Assembly: GCF_033439725.1 (NCBI RefSeq)
Contig: NW_026944383.1
Location: 4,712,001 to 4,776,000 of the forward strand
Length of the DNA: 64,000 nucleotides
Direction of reading: 5' to 3'
Source: Neurospora tetraspora
Lineage: Eukaryota; Ascomycota; Sordariomycetes; Sordariales; Sordariaceae
Under the pieces are notes generated by a model that did not search any database, had not been told where the DNA came from, and was given only the letters and a program-made list of their open reading frames with translations. Positions 12,053-23,500 of this stretch are shown in pieces (the first letter of the stretch is position 1; every line of letters begins with the position of its first letter). Both the position numbers and the translations under genes were made by a program.

Positions 12053-12629
12053 ATGGTAAGACCCTGCCATTTTTGATTTTGCAGTTTTGGCGATGGAAAT
12101 GGATTTTGGGCCCTTTTCGACGACGGGAAATGTGCATCGACACTTGGACGGAGGAACAGGTGGAACAGCGGAGGAAATCGAAAACAACGACCTCGGCGGA
12201 CATCTGGGCGAAAAAAGACGACGAGAAAAGGGCAGGATTTGATGGAAATGGGGTTGTTTTGATGTTTAGACATAGGCTGTGATGCTGACAGTTTGATTTC
12301 TCAAGGTTCTCGCCGTTGATCTCCTCAACCCCAGCCCGGCTGCTGAGGCCCGCAAGCACAAGCTCAAGGTATGCCGCATCGACCCCCGACGATATCAATA
12401 CACCACGGCCTCCTAGCCGCGACATGATACTGACAACGCGTCGCAGACCCTTGTGCCTGCTCCCCGCTCCTTCTTCATGGACGTCAAGTGCCCCGGCTGC
12501 TTCACCATCACCACTGTTTTCTCCCACGCCCAGACCGTCGTCATCTGCCAGGGCTGCACCACTGTCCTCTGCCAGCCCACCGGTGGTAAGGCTCGCCTTA
12601 CCGAGGGCTGCTCTTTCCGCCGCAAGTAG
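12053..12629 (+). CDS. rps27: 40S ribosomal protein eS27 (S27)
   Basis: Three exons, 12053-12055 (the ATG alone), 12306-12368 and 12447-12629, encode 82 residues, the usual eS27 length. Intron 1 is 250 nt with a GTAAGA donor directly after the start codon, a GCTGAC branch site and an AAG acceptor. Intron 2 is 78 nt. The product starts [12 protein letters not shown] and ends [15 protein letters not shown]. The four zinc-binding cysteines are in CPGC and CQGC, with a further cysteine in VLCQPTGG. It is a structural protein of the small ribosomal subunit. The long first intron right after the ATG is typical of ribosomal-protein genes and may carry regulatory sequence. Confidence 0.98.
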
Positions 12630-14460
12630 ACGGTTCGAGGGTCGGTTCTTTTCTTCAGCATAACGGCGTGGTAATGGGGACATCTTGGTATCTGCAAGGC
12701 TTCTGCCAGTCGGGCGCATAGAAATATCATACTCGATCGTCAATCAATCTCGTTGCGGAAGAAGATGGATTCACCAGAAGATTTACCTCGCGCGCACAAC
12801 AAAATTGGGAGGGCGTTTTGGGTCCGGATATCTTGCATCATCTTCGTCTTTCTCGATTTGCGCGCGTTTCCTGCTGTTGTCTTGATGTTCAGGCAGGTCA
12901 GCCTGCGTGGGTGGATAGCGGGAGAAGGCACATGTTTCATGATTGCCCCGACTGACGTGCCATGGGCGGATGGCATTCGACAAGCCGCGATGCGGATTGC
13001 TTGGTTGTTTCCATACCTAGCGCAGTGGACGGGCTATAGGGAGGACACTGCTCCGGTACGAATCTACGAGAATCCACGACACGCGTCCTACCATCTTCCG
13101 TTGGCGTGATTTGTTGTGATATCCCTGTTTTGGCCGGTGTATGTCGCGTTTATGTTCCCCATGTTATCTCTGAAGTAATGCGTAGATGTATAGGGTCAAA
13201 TAGCGGTCTGAAAAGTAGGTTGGGGACGTGTTCAAAATGATATCTCTACCAGACTGCTAGGGTAGTGAATTACGACAATACTCGCAGCTTTGCTATGCCG
13301 GCGAAATCGACGGTGAATCTTGCTTCTGTCACATGAGCCAGCCCGTCACAAGTGTCCATTCTGCTACTGGCTCCCATACCGCATTGTTTTCTGGCATTGT
13401 AGGCTTCAGTCATTGCTTCGTCAACATGGTTCCAGAGCAAAGGTATCAACTGCTCAAGCTAAGACCCGAGGCGCAACAAATGACCAACTGTAACCCGCCT
13501 TGTAATTCTTTATCGATGAAAGAAAGCCATCAACCAACAAACGCAGTGCGGCACACCTAGCACGATCACGCAGATGAATGAACTCAATTCAATATGCAAC
13601 ACGCCCAATCAGTGCCTTTGAGACAAGACAAAGTTTAGTTGTAACCAGCCGAAAGAATACCAAAACAGACGGGAACATCATCCAACAGTGACGTTTGGAA
13701 TGCCGCTCAGAGCGCTCAGAGTTCTCGATACTTGTATGCATTACGCATGCAGACAGTTGTCCGGCTTTGCTCGCGTGCCTGTTTTGGAATGGCATGTGAG
13801 TTGAGGAAAGACCTGCTTGTTAGCATAGACTACAGCTGTCCAGGGACACCCCACGACAGTTCAAACTACGTATAATGCCCTCAAGAGTAACTTTAGGATA
13901 TCAAAACAAAAGAATCCGGAGTTCCTAAGCATTCTCATCATCACCATCGTCATCTTGTTGTTGGCGTTGAAGCCTGCCAAGGCCGAAGATGCCAAGTCTG
14001 GCCAATGAGAGTGGAGCTGGTGTCATCTACGGCGGTCGGCAAAGACAACTTGATCGTGAGTGCTCGTCAAGGTCCTCAACGTCAAATGCAAGAGGCCCAG
14101 ACCCACATGAACGGGTCACCCCCTTCATGCGACTGGATCGCTTCCGGCAACCCGACTTGTGAGTTGTGAACCCCAAGCCCCAGCGACCCAACGGTTGGTT
14201 GACTGGCTTGAGTGCTTGCATCTTCAGGGCTCTCCCCACATCCTTGTCACACCCCCTTCGAAACACTTCCCCACGTCATCTCTTCTTGATCCTCCCACCA
14301 GAAGGAAACTCTCCCGACAACACCCAACAAAACCTCTTCAATCCCATACACAAACCTTCAATCTGATTGCGAACTTCAGTTTCGAATCACCTTCCGAGAT
14401 TTAAACCTTAATATTCTCCGACGGCGTAGATCCACCACCCGACAAACCCAACCAATTCCA
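12630..14460. other. Intergenic, about 1.8 kb
   Basis: 3' flank of eS27 followed by the upstream region of the RNR-inhibitor-like gene. A minus-strand reading around 14010-13927 ends in a plausible acidic tail (QQQDDDGDDENA then a stop). It has no convincing start or upstream exon, so I do not call a gene. Pyrimidine-rich leader sequence precedes 14461. Confidence 0.45.
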
Positions 14461-15402
14461 ATGTCCAACTCCCGAACCAAACGCCAGTTCGCCGGCGCAG
14501 CGAGCGACCCGGCCCAGCGCTCCATCACCTCCTTTTTCAAAATCACACCGTCCAGCGATGACTCACAATTCGATTCTACCAGCAGCGCATCGTCTGCAAA
14601 GGCCGCTCCCCTAAACGGCCCAGTCCTCCCGCCCACCATCCGATCCAGTCTCCTGAACGTCGGCATGCGCGTGCGCAAGTCCGTTCCGGAGGGCTACAAG
14701 ACCGGCAAGATCGCATCGGGTTTCCCCTCCTGGATGGACGACAGCAACAACACCAACAGCAATCACATTGCGGGGTCCGGCGCAAGTGCATTTGCAGGAA
14801 ACAACGGCCACAACCGTCCGGTATCGGCCGCGCCTCCCGCTCCCGCCGTCACCGCCGCCAGCAGTGCCAACCGGGAACTCACCCCCTTTTGCGGGATCCA
14901 CAAAATCGGCGGGTACGCCGTCCAAGACGACAATAGCGCTTCTGCTCTAAGCAGCCAGGATTCCAACGCCAGCAGCGTCTTCTCCAACCCTTCCTCAGTC
15001 CGCTTTGCGACGACGCAGCAGGTCCAGGATGCCGCCAATCGCAAGCGCATCCACGAAGACGGAAGCTCGGAAGAAGGCGGTGCAGGACTCTTTGGAGAAG
15101 ACATGGATTGGCGTCGTCGCGAGGAGTTTCACGATGACCAAGATGAGGAGAGAGCCCCGCGCAGCTTGGAGCCCATGGCTTGGTGTGGTGGAGGCAGCAG
15201 GACGAATACTATTGCGAATGATAGGGTGATGGCGGTGCCGAAGAGACAGGGGAGTCAGTTTACTCAGACTACGATTAACTTTGGCGGCTATGTTCCCCAG
15301 TCTTCTGGTGTCGCCCCGGTAGATGATTTCGAGGAGGCGCCGTTTTTGGATTATGGGTTAAGTCATCGTGGGGGAAGAAGTGGAGATATGGATATGGATT
15401 AG
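14461..15402 (+). CDS. Ribonucleotide reductase inhibitor-like protein (Spd1/Dif1/Hug1 family)
   Basis: Single exon, 313 residues, mostly low-complexity and probably disordered. Near the N-terminus, QRSITSFF (residues 19-26) fits the PIP-box pattern Q-x-x-I-x-x-F-F used to bind PCNA. Residues 69-82 contain MRVRKSVPEGYKTG, which I recognise as the core of the fungal RNR-inhibitor family. The middle has FATTQQVQDAANRKR and an acidic segment. The C-terminal part has DDFEEAPFLDYGLS and ends DMDMD. Family members restrain ribonucleotide reductase by binding or relocalising its subunits, and Spd1 is destroyed in S phase through a PCNA-coupled ubiquitin ligase. The PIP-like motif suggests similar control here. 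Function is inferred from short motifs, so an unrelated disordered nuclear protein remains possible. Confidence 0.78.
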   Translation: MSNSRTKRQFAGAASDPAQRSITSFFKITPSSDDSQFDSTSSASSAKAAPLNGPVLPPTIRSSLLNVGMRVRKSVPEGYKTGKIASGFPSWMDDSNNTNSNHIAGSGASAFAGNNGHNRPVSAAPPAPAVTAASSANRELTPFCGIHKIGGYAVQDDNSASALSSQDSNASSVFSNPSSVRFATTQQVQDAANRKRIHEDGSSEEGGAGLFGEDMDWRRREEFHDDQDEERAPRSLEPMAWCGGGSRTNTIANDRVMAVPKRQGSQFTQTTINFGGYVPQSSGVAPVDDFEEAPFLDYGLSHRGGRSGDMDMD

Positions 15403-15976
15403 AGGTGACCTAGTCTGGCGGTTCCTTGTTTGTGTTTGTTTGATTTCATGGTGGTGGGGTTCTTCTTTTTGCACGCTTGTCCTTCTCTACCTCGACCTGA
15501 CTTTTACGCATCGGTGCATTGTTCGCATATTGTATGGCGTTTATGGAGTTTGTTACGAGGTGGTTGAGGCCGGCAAGCACTCGTTTAGATGGGAGCAGGA
15601 GCATACGCGTCAGTGGCTTTCTTTTTCCTGTCGTCTTTTTGGCATGCGTTTTACATCATCGATCATTGACAGCAGGAAGTAGGTCTTGTGTATCGTCTAT
15701 CTTGTAGTTATATCGAACCCTCAAGGGAACGTGAAGCGGTTGAGAAATCTTGCATACCTATAATCTAGAGCTCATTTGGAAGCCAAACAAAGAATGTTCG
15801 ATCCACGCCTATTATACGTGGCTCAACATAACCGCATTTGAGTCCCTCATCACGGAATGCCCGACGTAAAACGCATACTGTCTCTTATCGATTTTCGTCC
15901 ATCTCAAGAGTTGAAGACAGACTAAAACCAACCGACTCTGGGATTGAAAATGAACCCGTAAAAAGACCTCCTACCT
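15403..15976. other. Convergent 3' intergenic region
   Basis: Lies between the 3' ends of the RNR-inhibitor-like gene (plus strand) and the Gemin2-like gene (minus strand). It should hold both polyadenylation regions. No gene is seen. Confidence 0.5.
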
Positions 15977-17724
15977 CTAAAGAGCGGGAAAGGGGTCCCT
16001 GAACTCGAGTAGATCTCTCTGACCGTAAAACTCACCGGCGACAGTCAGAATCATATTCAGCGTCGCTCTCATGTTCAGGCGTTGTCTCGTCAACTCATCT
16101 TCCCGTTGCTGAGCTTCAGCGTCAGCAGCAGCAGTATCTTCATCAAGCTGAGCAAGCAATCGTGCCTTTGCAGCCGCGATGTCAGCCTTGGCATCATCCT
16201 TTGATGAGGAAGCAGGAGGGTCGGGGCCTCCCTCTTCATCGAGCACTTCTCCATCATCGATGTCCATGTCAATCTCTCCCTCCCCCGTCTCTTCTTGCTC
16301 CTGGCGTTGTTGCTCAACCTTGCTCGAGTTGCCCTGATCCTCAGTAACAAGGTTCGCAGCTGCCAAAGAGTCCTCGGCGGTAGCCGGTTCAACCCCGTCC
16401 TTCTCAGCCGCTTGACCCTCCGTCTCATTGCTGACCTCCTCCTCCTCCTCCTCCTCCTCCACGCGACCAACACCCTCATTACTCGTATCCGGCTCCAACT
16501 CAACCAAAACCTCCTCCTCCTCCTCCTCTTCACCATCATCATCTCCAACCAGCAGATCCTGCCCCTCCAGATCCCCCTCCACTTCCTCCTTCAACGCCGC
16601 CATCTGCGCAATGCTCACCATCATCAACACCGCCCTCTTCCCCAGCTCTCTCACCCACCCGATATCCGTATGATCCATCTCCCCCCTATCCGGCAACCGC
16701 GCCAGCAGCGCCCAGATCCACCGACTCGTGCGCTCGCGCAGCTCGCAACCCCGACGGATAAATTTCCCGCCCAGGATCACGCGCAAAAGCTTCAGCGCGC
16801 CGAAGCGGTCCATGGCGGCCACCTGCGCGGGGATCGGGTCCGTGTAGCGGATGCGTCTCGTCCAGACTCGAAAGGTCCAGGACTTGGGGCCGAAGGAGCC
16901 GACTTGGTAGCCGTGCTCTTTGTCCAAGGAGGAGAGGAGGGAGGGGGGCGGGGTTTGGTGTAGCATGGCCCGGAGCGCGGAGAATTGGGTCATGAGAGAG
17001 GCGAAGTAGGCTTCCCGCGCCAGGTGGCGGTTGGTGGCTAAGAGGGCGTGGGCGCGGGATGTGCTGGTTGACCAGTCGCTGTCGCTGTCGTCGTCATAGT
17101 TGGCGCCGCCGTAGCCGTGGCCATGGCCGTAGTAATCGTCGGCGTTGTCATCGTCTTCGGGGACGGACTGGAGGAGGTTGTCGGGTGCGGCCGTGTAGGC
17201 GCCGTCTTGGTAGTAGCCGCGGGAATCGCCGAGGCCGTCGTGGTAGATGCTTCGGTCTACGTTGTTGTTCGAATCACTATTCGAGAGGTAGGGCGGAAGT
17301 TGCGGCCCGGCTTTGGGAGCTACGAGGAGGTGAGGTATACCATTCGCTTCTTGTCTGTGTTACTTACCATCGTCAGTCATCATGGTCTGCCAAGTGGGAG
17401 AGATGAAGATTGTTTAGCCTAACGGGTATCTCTTTGCGAAGGGAGGGGAGGTAAGAGTATCCAGGAAGGGGAAGCTTACCGAACAGAACGGAGATAGGCG
17501 AGGGCATCGCCTTGGTCCTCGAATTCCAGGTCCTCGTCGCTGAGCGCAGCAGGCTCATCGAGGCCAGGGAAGGCGGCGCGTTGGCCATATGTAGAGTCGG
17601 TCTTTGGCTCCGTTGTTTTGGATTTGGCAGACGAATGCTCTTTCCGCCGCTTGGCTACGGGTTGCGGTGCTGGCTCCTCGTTGTCGGAGTGCGTGAGGGC
17701 ATCATGGTCTCGCTTGGGGCCCAT
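15977..17724 (-). CDS. Gemin2/SIP1/Brr1-like snRNP assembly protein
   Basis: Predicted 540 residues from exons 17724-17480 and 17354-15977. The 125-nt intron (17479-17355) has a GTAAGC donor and ACACAG acceptor, and joins ALAYLRSVR to QEANGIPHLLVAP, the conserved beginning of the fungal SIP1 domain. Before it is a basic, disordered nuclear-type N-terminus (MGPKRDHD, VAKRRKE). The domain core includes GALKLLRVILGGKF and WIWALLARLPDRGEMDHTDI. The middle of the C-terminal half carries long acidic runs encoded by CTC/TCC triplet repeats (around 16436-16545). The protein ends LNMILTVAGEFYGQRDLLEFRD, matching the end of the family domain. Gemin2 clamps the Sm protein pentamer during spliceosomal snRNP assembly. 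Assignment rests on domain pattern; the acidic insertion makes it longer than metazoan Gemin2. Confidence 0.8.
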
Positions 17725-18949
17725 GGCTCGTTGTCCGGCTGGTTGTTTTGCGTTGCGAAGTTCGGCGACAACTTGCGGTAGCTAGATCAGTCTTGTCGAG
17801 GACGGTTAGTACTACGCAAGCTTGGCCAACTTAATCAAGCAGCTCGTTTGTGGTTGTTGTGCCAATTGAAGCCTGAGATGAAATTGCTTCAGGTTGCAAG
17901 TGGAAGCTGAGGTTTGGTATTTTACGCGTCTGGCATAACGAACAGTGACGAGACGAGCTCAGGTCCTAGTGTATTCGTAAAACGGGGTCAGGCTGCAGCT
18001 GAGCTCGCCAGGGGTTCCACTTTTCACCGTCCATGTATGATGATTGGCTACATTGGCTTAGCAACTGAGAAGAGTCAACTCGGTGATGGAGGTGCTTCTC
18101 ACAAAAACTTATAAGAGGGTTGTTGTGCAAAGAGTTTGATAACAATACAATTGGAAGCGAATCGGAAGGCAAACAAGAAGTATGGAGGGTCGAGGGTCGT
18201 GGTATGCTGAGATTTTAAGGAAGTACGCTTGTACTATCCCCCAGATATTTTGTATTTCTGAACAGGACTTTATCTACTAGAGGTAGATTTCGAACAATTC
18301 TATCTCTACATATCACGAAGTCACAATAACAATGCAGAAAGGACGGTAACCATTCGCTCCTTGGAATAAGATAAAACACCGCTGATTAAAGACCACTGGA
18401 AAACCCTATTCACCCTCCTTCCCTCCACGCACTCTCCACGGGTGAGCAAGATTGATTGTGGTGTATCAGGCAGAGAGGAAACTTCCAATCGCCTTTTCAC
18501 CCCAAACCTTTCTGTTCCGGTTCCTGGCTCCCATTACGAGCTTTAATTCGCCTCTACTCAACCTCCTTGGAAACACTCGTTTCTTCTTTCTTCATATACG
18601 CATTATCCTTGAACGTGAAACATAAACATGAACATAAACATAACAGAACCAGATTCCCATGCAGTGAAGAGAAACCAACGACCAGAGGAAGACGCATCAC
18701 CATGTGAACGGGGCAAGCTTGAAAAGGGAAGTTCCTCTAACAATGATGATTGGGATGCTCGAAATGAACCAAGACGTGACGAACTCAAGAAGAGTGCCAT
18801 AAGAGATGATGGATGTACACAGTCACAGACCATGAGAAAGTCAACGGGCAGATGTAGCTTGCCAGAAGTCATGAGCGGTTCCATAGACCCGAGGATGCCA
18901 ACCCTCTTGTGCCTTTCGTGACTTGGAGGTTGCCATCCCTCTCGTGATT
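17725..18949. other. Intergenic: Gemin2-like promoter and KOG1 3' flank
   Basis: Upstream region of the Gemin2-like gene and 3' flank of KOG1. Short open frames near 18456-18921 lack any family resemblance and overlap the KOG1 3' untranslated region, so I leave them out. Confidence 0.45.
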
Positions 18950-21900
18950 TTAGAAGGGGCCAACCTTCTCGTTCCCACAAGCGAACAGGTTGACGTGATA
19001 GTCCCCACGAGCAGCGCAACCCAAAACCATCCGGTGAGGATGGAATGCGGTAGCAGAGATGGGCGTGTCCTTGTGGCCCTGAAGGAAGCTGGAGTAAGGC
19101 TCAATCCGAGTCAGCTCATGGCCATCAAAGTCAAAGACCTTGACGAGATGCGCGGAAGTTCCACTGTTAAGGGTTGTACGTGTTAGTCACTGTAACTGAT
19201 TCCGAGTATGATGACCACAAAAAGGGGAAACTTACACAGCAAAGACAGGCAAGTGTTCGTGAGTGCTCGCCGTCCTGAGTACGTCCTTGGTGGTCTGGAA
19301 CGATTTGAGCGGCTGGTCCATGCGGATATCCCACAACCGGACCTTGCCATTTCGGCTGGCCGACAACAGCTCTCTCTGCCCACCGCGTTGCATGTGCACC
19401 GATCGCACCCACTGCCTCTTCTCGTCCTTCCATTTCCGAACCATGGCCTCCTGCGGCTTCATACGGGTGTCAAACACTCTGATCGCTCCGTCGCCAAATC
19501 CAGCAACAAAGATGTTGCCTGTCATCTGATCTGACGTGAGCGAAGTAACGCAGGAGCCGGATCGTGCTGGAATTTCATGGGTACACATTTCATGACCGGC
19601 ATTCCAGATCCGAATGACCCTCTCATCCCCGGCCACGAGCACCTGACCCTTGACCTGCTGCCAGTCGAATACCATGCCCGAGTTGACGTTGGACGGAACC
19701 ATGTGCGTCAGAGCACGCCAAGCTGATGCCAGCTCGATGTTCTCATTGCTATCGTAATTCCGGTAAACGCGGATCACACCGTCTGATGATCCTGTCATCA
19801 ACAGCGCTTGATCATCTTCGTTGATGAACTTCATGTCTGAGATCTTAGACCCTTCTGGGTTGCCGTTGGAGAAGCGACTCTTTCGGGTACCCTGCTTCCA
19901 GTCCCACACGTTCACTGTATTTCCGTCATCTGCGACGGCAACGTAATTCTCAAACTGATGGAAGCTGAGTTTAGCCGGTTGCGAGCCATTATTGATGACG
20001 CCGATTTGGTTATTCCACTTGTGGGTTCGCGCATGCGTCTTCTGGGGCTGGGTCTCCCTCAAAACGGCCTCGTTGCGTGAACGGCGCCATAGGCGTTCGT
20101 TGTACTCGTGGCTGCCAGGCTCTTCGGCCTCCGATGCTTTCATTTGCGGCTCGCGGAAATACTCTATTGACCAGTCCAAGAACGTGCTCACCAATGGTAG
20201 GCTAGGCAGATCTTTCATGCTGCGCTCCTTGTAACCAGAACACGACGGTTCGTTGGCAACGTGGTAGTTTGCTGGTGATGTAGCCTGATCATTTTGCTCA
20301 GGCGGCGCAGAATCCAGACCCGGACCTTTTCGGCTGCTTCGAGATCCGCTTCTTTGTAGCCCAGGGGACACTGGCGGAATCGAGGTTGAAGAAGGATCCA
20401 GGGTCCCCATGAGGGGGCCAAACAGGTAACTTGCAGTCCTCTTGAGAAGGCCTGGCGAAGGCAATGGCTGTGCGACTGCAGCGTGAGTGCCGGCAGCGGC
20501 ACTTCTCTGGCTCATATCACCCCTCGACACTTTTCTAGAGCGCCGGAGGATCTCGTCCATGAGATTTTGCGTTTGCGTTGTAAGCGGTGACTGGAGAAGT
20601 GCATTGTGAACATAGTCCACGATGATAGTGGCATCTCTCTGGGTTTCGGGATGTGGATCCACGCTCAAGATGTTGATGTGTTTCCAGCAGGCAGCGAAAA
20701 TTGAATCATGCGCTACACCAAATGCCGATGGTTTGATACTGCCATCTCTCTCCCGGTTTTCTCGGCGAGCATAGTGCAACCCCATTCTGTGATCCTGGCC
20801 ATCCTCTGGTGGAGGCGAAGCAAGATAATCCTTCTCCTCGGATAGTTGCTCGAAGGCGGCTACCAGGAACTTGCTCTCATAACGCAGAACAAAATGGGAG
20901 AAAAAGACTAGAAGTTCTTTCCGGACTATCGGGCTACCGTCTGTGGCCAGTTCAAGCATGGTCCAGGCAACGCTCTCCTCGATCCTCGCAACTTCGTCCG
21001 TGAGATCCGGGATTCCTAGGAACGTGGTCATAGCATGCGCCATAGCTGCCCGTACTTCAGGGTTGGGATCCCTACTAAGGTGGGAGAGCTTCGCAGTGGC
21101 GTTCTCCCGAATGCCCCTCCATTTACCTTCAGGAAGGTCCTTCCAAAGCTGGCTGATGCAGAGGCAAGACCATTGCTTCAAGAGGGGTCCTTCTGGACGT
21201 GCGATATGGTATAAGCAATACGACATGATGTCGGTTGAGTTGCAGACGAGTTGTCCAGGCTTGTAGTCTTTGCACAGCATAGCCAAGATGAACGCACACA
21301 TCGCCTTGTGCTCATCCAAGAACCCGACGCTGACCATGGAAAGGGTATCTTGCGGCTTCATTATGGCCGCGAAGTAATTGTACCCACTATCCTTAATAAG
21401 GTCTTGCTGGCATGAGATATCGACCGCAAGAACGCGAGTCCAGATGAACACCATGACTGGCTTGAGGTCTTGCGCCGCCGACTGGAGGAGTTTCAAGACG
21501 TACGGGAAGATGCCAATGCTGAGCGCCAGTTGCACTGCCCAAGGCCCAAGGTCCAAGAACCTTGCCAGTAGAACCAGAGCTCGTACTCGATGCTGCTGGC
21601 TGAGCAATACTTGCAGAACAACTGGAAGCTGGTCAGGTGGCTTCTGGGACAAAGCATCCCCTCGCGTCAGATAAATCTCGAATGCTGTAAGCTGCTCCGC
21701 GAAGAATGACGAGTTGATGTACTCATACTCTATCCCTTCACTCTCCTTTCTCTCTAGGTCCGGCAACTGGGCAAGCGCCAGATCGACAGCCAAGTCCCAA
21801 CTTTCCCAAAGGGGATGCTGACGTGTATCTGGCAGCTCGGGATACGACTGAGGATGGCAATTGTACACAGGCATGATGCGCTGTGCGAGTAGGAAGTTTC

Positions 21901-23500
21901 GGAAAAGAGCAGCAACCATCAAATCTTGCCTAAAGAATTTGCGGAAGAGATGGCGTGGTAGCGTGGTCCATGCAATGGTATCTGTGATGGCAGTAAAGAT
22001 CCAGTTGAGTTCTCCGAGGGGCGTCCGGCGCTCCTGAAGCCGCCCTGGCAGCTTCTTGGCTCGCTCGGGAGATATTTTGGTTTTGAGGGGATTCTGCAGA
22101 CAGAAAAACCAGAGTGCCATCTCTATAGGGGTGGTCAAGCAACAAGTGAAGAGATCAGCAGGCAAGTCGGGGTTGGTTGGCAGATTCTCCTTGACATTGC
22201 AGGCTGCCAGATGGATGTAGGGACGGAAGTTGATCTTTTCGTGATTTGGGTCCCGTTGTGCCGCCTCCTCTTCTTCTTGCTCGTGCTTTTCAACGAAACG
22301 GTGGTAATTGCTGAGGATATTGCCTGCCTCGGAGCAATCCCACACATATATTGTGGGCGCCTGCAACCATTGCTGAAGGTCATAGAGAGAGACGGGGATA
22401 TACTGCGTATAGTTCTTGTTAAAAACCCAAATTTCTCCCGAGGCTGTTGGCTTAGGCACTCCATGTCCATTGTAATGGAAGAGAACACGCTCATCCTTGG
22501 CACTTCTTCGGAGGGAGACACTGAACCGCTTGGTTTCTTCGATGGACGGGTCCAAATACTGCTTGTAGCGCGTCCGAATAGCGAGGGTCTCATATTGAGA
22601 TTGCAAAGCTTTGCCGATATTCTCCAGTGCCTTGGAAACAGGAGGCACCGTCGGATCTTGCCAAGCTTCAAGCCTGGCACCCGGGGTGGTGCGAAGTTGG
22701 TCTGGTGGTTCCACTCCTATGTTCAAGCAGACTGCTATCGCGGCAGAAACTGTTTTTAGGCGATCGCGCATACGCCAGTCTTGGATTTCGAAAGCGGGTG
22801 TCTTTGGCTTCCCTGTTGTCTCATGTCGCTTATCGGTAAAGTACATGTACCAGCTCTGCGCAGCGCACGGTTAGCGACATCCCAACCAAGGCAGGGACAC
22901 AAATCAACGTACATTTGCAAGCTGAGAGATTACTTCTTCGGACTGATAATGGTCCTCGAACCCATGCCTGGCACCCCAATCATGGTACTCTTCGTCAACT
23001 TGTTCGATGGGGCTTTCCCTCTCCAACCGCAGTCCGTGTTCGCTCTTGGACCGCAGTAATGGCGGCTTGGCCGGCCGGGCGACAGGCACATGATCGTCAT
23101 CATCTGATTGCCCACCATGCAAGGTGGTTCCAGGAGATGTTTGGTTATTGTCGTCGGGGGCGCTTGAGGGGCGTCGAAACATGGGCGCTGGTGAGGAATC
23201 GGACATGCGTCTCTGTATGTTGGATCGAAGTGGCAGCTGGTTCTGAGCAGCAGGATGAGAGGTCCCGTTTGTTGCGACGCGCTGGCTGCCATCTTCTGGC
23301 CTCTGAGAATGGACTTGTGACATTGTTACTGAACTTTGACGAGCTGGGTTGTTCATTGTGTGGCGGGATGGAGATGTAGCAGTTGATGACGAAGGGCCGG
23401 GCCTCGCGTAACGGCCAGAAGCGGGAGCGGGAGCTGAGGGCTGTCTCTGGCCAAATTCTGCGGAACCGGGGTGGGAGGCGTGAAGAGAAACGGTAGTCAT
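18950..23500 (-). CDS. kog1: TORC1 subunit KOG1/Raptor (Mip1)
   Basis: Predicted 1,473 residues from exons 23500-22913, 22855-19236 and 19163-18950. Intron 1 (22912-22856) has a GTACGT donor, CGCTAAC branch and CGCAG acceptor, joining SQLAN to SWYMYFTDKRHE. Intron 2 (19235-19164) has a GTAAGT donor and AACAG acceptor, restoring VFAVGTSAHLVKVFDFDG. About 170 N-terminal residues are disordered. The Raptor N-terminal caspase-like domain follows, with HYNGHGVPKPT and TIYVWDCSEAGNIL. HEAT/armadillo-type helices fill the centre (LVLLARFLDLGPWAVQLALS). A C-terminal WD40 propeller spans roughly residues 1150-1473. Raptor recruits substrates to the TOR kinase and couples nutrients to growth. Divergent from teaA across a 4-kb gap. 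Confidence 0.98.

Noticed and set aside
13927-14266. Minus-strand reading ending in an acidic tail (DDDGDDENA), and a 79-codon frame upstream
   Set aside because: The frames do not join through a credible intron, there is no convincing start, and the acidic tail comes from a CAT/CGT triplet run.
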